Shown here: positions 4,800 to 5,231 of the stretch, piece by piece
Position numbering within the stretch: the stretch's first letter is position 1
Layout of the letters: each line of letters starts with the position of its first letter
Assembly (NCBI GenBank): GCA_905215945.1
Contig: CAJMRZ010000125.1
Coordinates: 1-5,231 of the forward strand
DNA: 5,231 bases
Source of the DNA: an uncultured bacterium
GTDB lineage: Bacteria; Actinomycetota; Coriobacteriia; Coriobacteriales; Coriobacteriaceae
Direction: 5' to 3'
Program-made: the position numbers and the translations under genes
Notes under the pieces: model-generated
Told to the model about the DNA's origin: nothing
Databases searched by the model: none
The model's input: the letters and a program-made list of their open reading frames with translations, nothing else

Positions 4800-5231
4800 G
4801 AAAAGAACTTCTTCGGATATCGCATGTTGATCTTGAACGGGACGGAGAGCTGCTCCTGGATGATCTGGAATTCCAGATGTTTGCCGGGGAGATCGTTGGC
4901 CTGGTGGCGCGGAACCGGAAAGGCCAGAAAGAGATGGTGGATCTGATCTGCCGGAACGATCCGATCAGCCTGGGATCCGTGTGGTATGACGGAAACGTTG
5001 TAAATAGCTACGCCTACAGCAGCGGGGCGTCCAATAAGGTGGCGCTCATCGAACAGAAGAGCCATCTCGTGCAGGGCTTAAGTGTTGTGGACAACCTTTT
5101 TATCCTGCGGGAAGGCTTTAAAAAGTACTTTATCAACGAACAGGTGATCTTTCAGCAGGCAGTACGGTTTATGGGAGAACAGGGACTTGAGGTCGAGCTC
5201 AATAAGCGGGTGGAGAACCTTTCGGAGCTGG
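4796..5231 (+). CDS. Sugar-ABC-type ATP-binding protein with degenerate nucleotide site (3' partial)
   Basis: The first 145 residues of a protein cut by the window edge align by eye with the first nucleotide-binding domain of RbsA/XylG-type sugar importers. GEIVGLVARNRKGQKEM (31-47) stands where GEIxALVGENGAGKST is expected, IEQKSHLVQGLSVVDNLFI (85-103) matches the Q-loop block IHQELNLxxxLTxxENIF with Gln87 kept, and VENLSEL (139-145) sits at the signature motif. The Walker A is broken: Lys44 becomes Gln, Ser45 Lys, Thr46 Glu, Gly41 Arg. The signature Gly of LSxGQ is Leu145. This domain therefore probably does not hydrolyse ATP. Eight of nine arginines are CGG and one is AGA, unlike the genes upstream. 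Coupling to a sensor kinase suggests a signalling or accessory role. A second domain, if present, lies beyond the edge and could be active. Confidence 0.75.
   Translation, partial: MRKELLRISHVDLERDGELLLDDLEFQMFAGEIVGLVARNRKGQKEMVDLICRNDPISLGSVWYDGNVVNSYAYSSGASNKVALIEQKSHLVQGLSVVDNLFILREGFKKYFINEQVIFQQAVRFMGEQGLEVELNKRVENLSEL

Overview
The first ~4.64 kb (GC roughly 60-65%, arginine mostly CGC/CGT, glycine mostly GGC) looks like a single chromosomal stretch from a high-GC Gram-positive anaerobe. The protein style and the order tat - hypA - hypB - topoisomerase suggest a Coriobacteriia member such as Collinsella. This placement is an inference from recall, not from a search. The last ~0.6 kb has clearly different composition (48% and 43% GC in two 60-base samples; CGG/AGA arginine) and looks like a low- to mid-GC Firmicute, perhaps Lachnospiraceae.

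Layout, all on the + strand: (1) the acidic C-terminal tail of a TatA/TatB-type subunit, cut by the window's left edge; (2) complete tatC, starting on the last base of the preceding stop codon; (3) hypA, 6 bases after tatC; (4) hypB after a 55-base gap; (5) after a 54-base gap with a small hairpin, a type IA topoisomerase of archaeal-like character with a TTG start and four Cys4 zinc ribbons; (6) at about 4641-4650 that reading frame runs without a stop into the last ~49 residues of a LytS/YesM-type sensor histidine kinase; (7) overlapping its stop codon by ATGA, the start of a sugar-ABC-type (RbsA-like) ATP-binding-cassette protein, cut by the right edge, with a degenerate Walker A and signature motif. 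No gap between genes exceeds about 55 bases, so there is no long unexplained stretch.

How the genes work together: tatA/B and tatC form the twin-arginine translocase that exports folded cofactor-bearing enzymes. HypA and HypB deliver nickel to [NiFe]-hydrogenase. Their close packing fits hydrogenase maturation followed by Tat export, though no hydrogenase structural gene is in view. The topoisomerase is probably a housekeeping DNA-relaxing enzyme that shares the strand and perhaps the transcript.

The main oddity is the junction near 4645. Protein family, base composition and codon use all change there together, which points to a chimeric contig or a real recombination breakpoint rather than an evolved topoisomerase-kinase fusion. 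The most biologically unusual gene is the final ABC-type protein: its ATP-binding residues are substituted and it is translationally coupled to a histidine kinase, suggesting a regulatory rather than an energising role.
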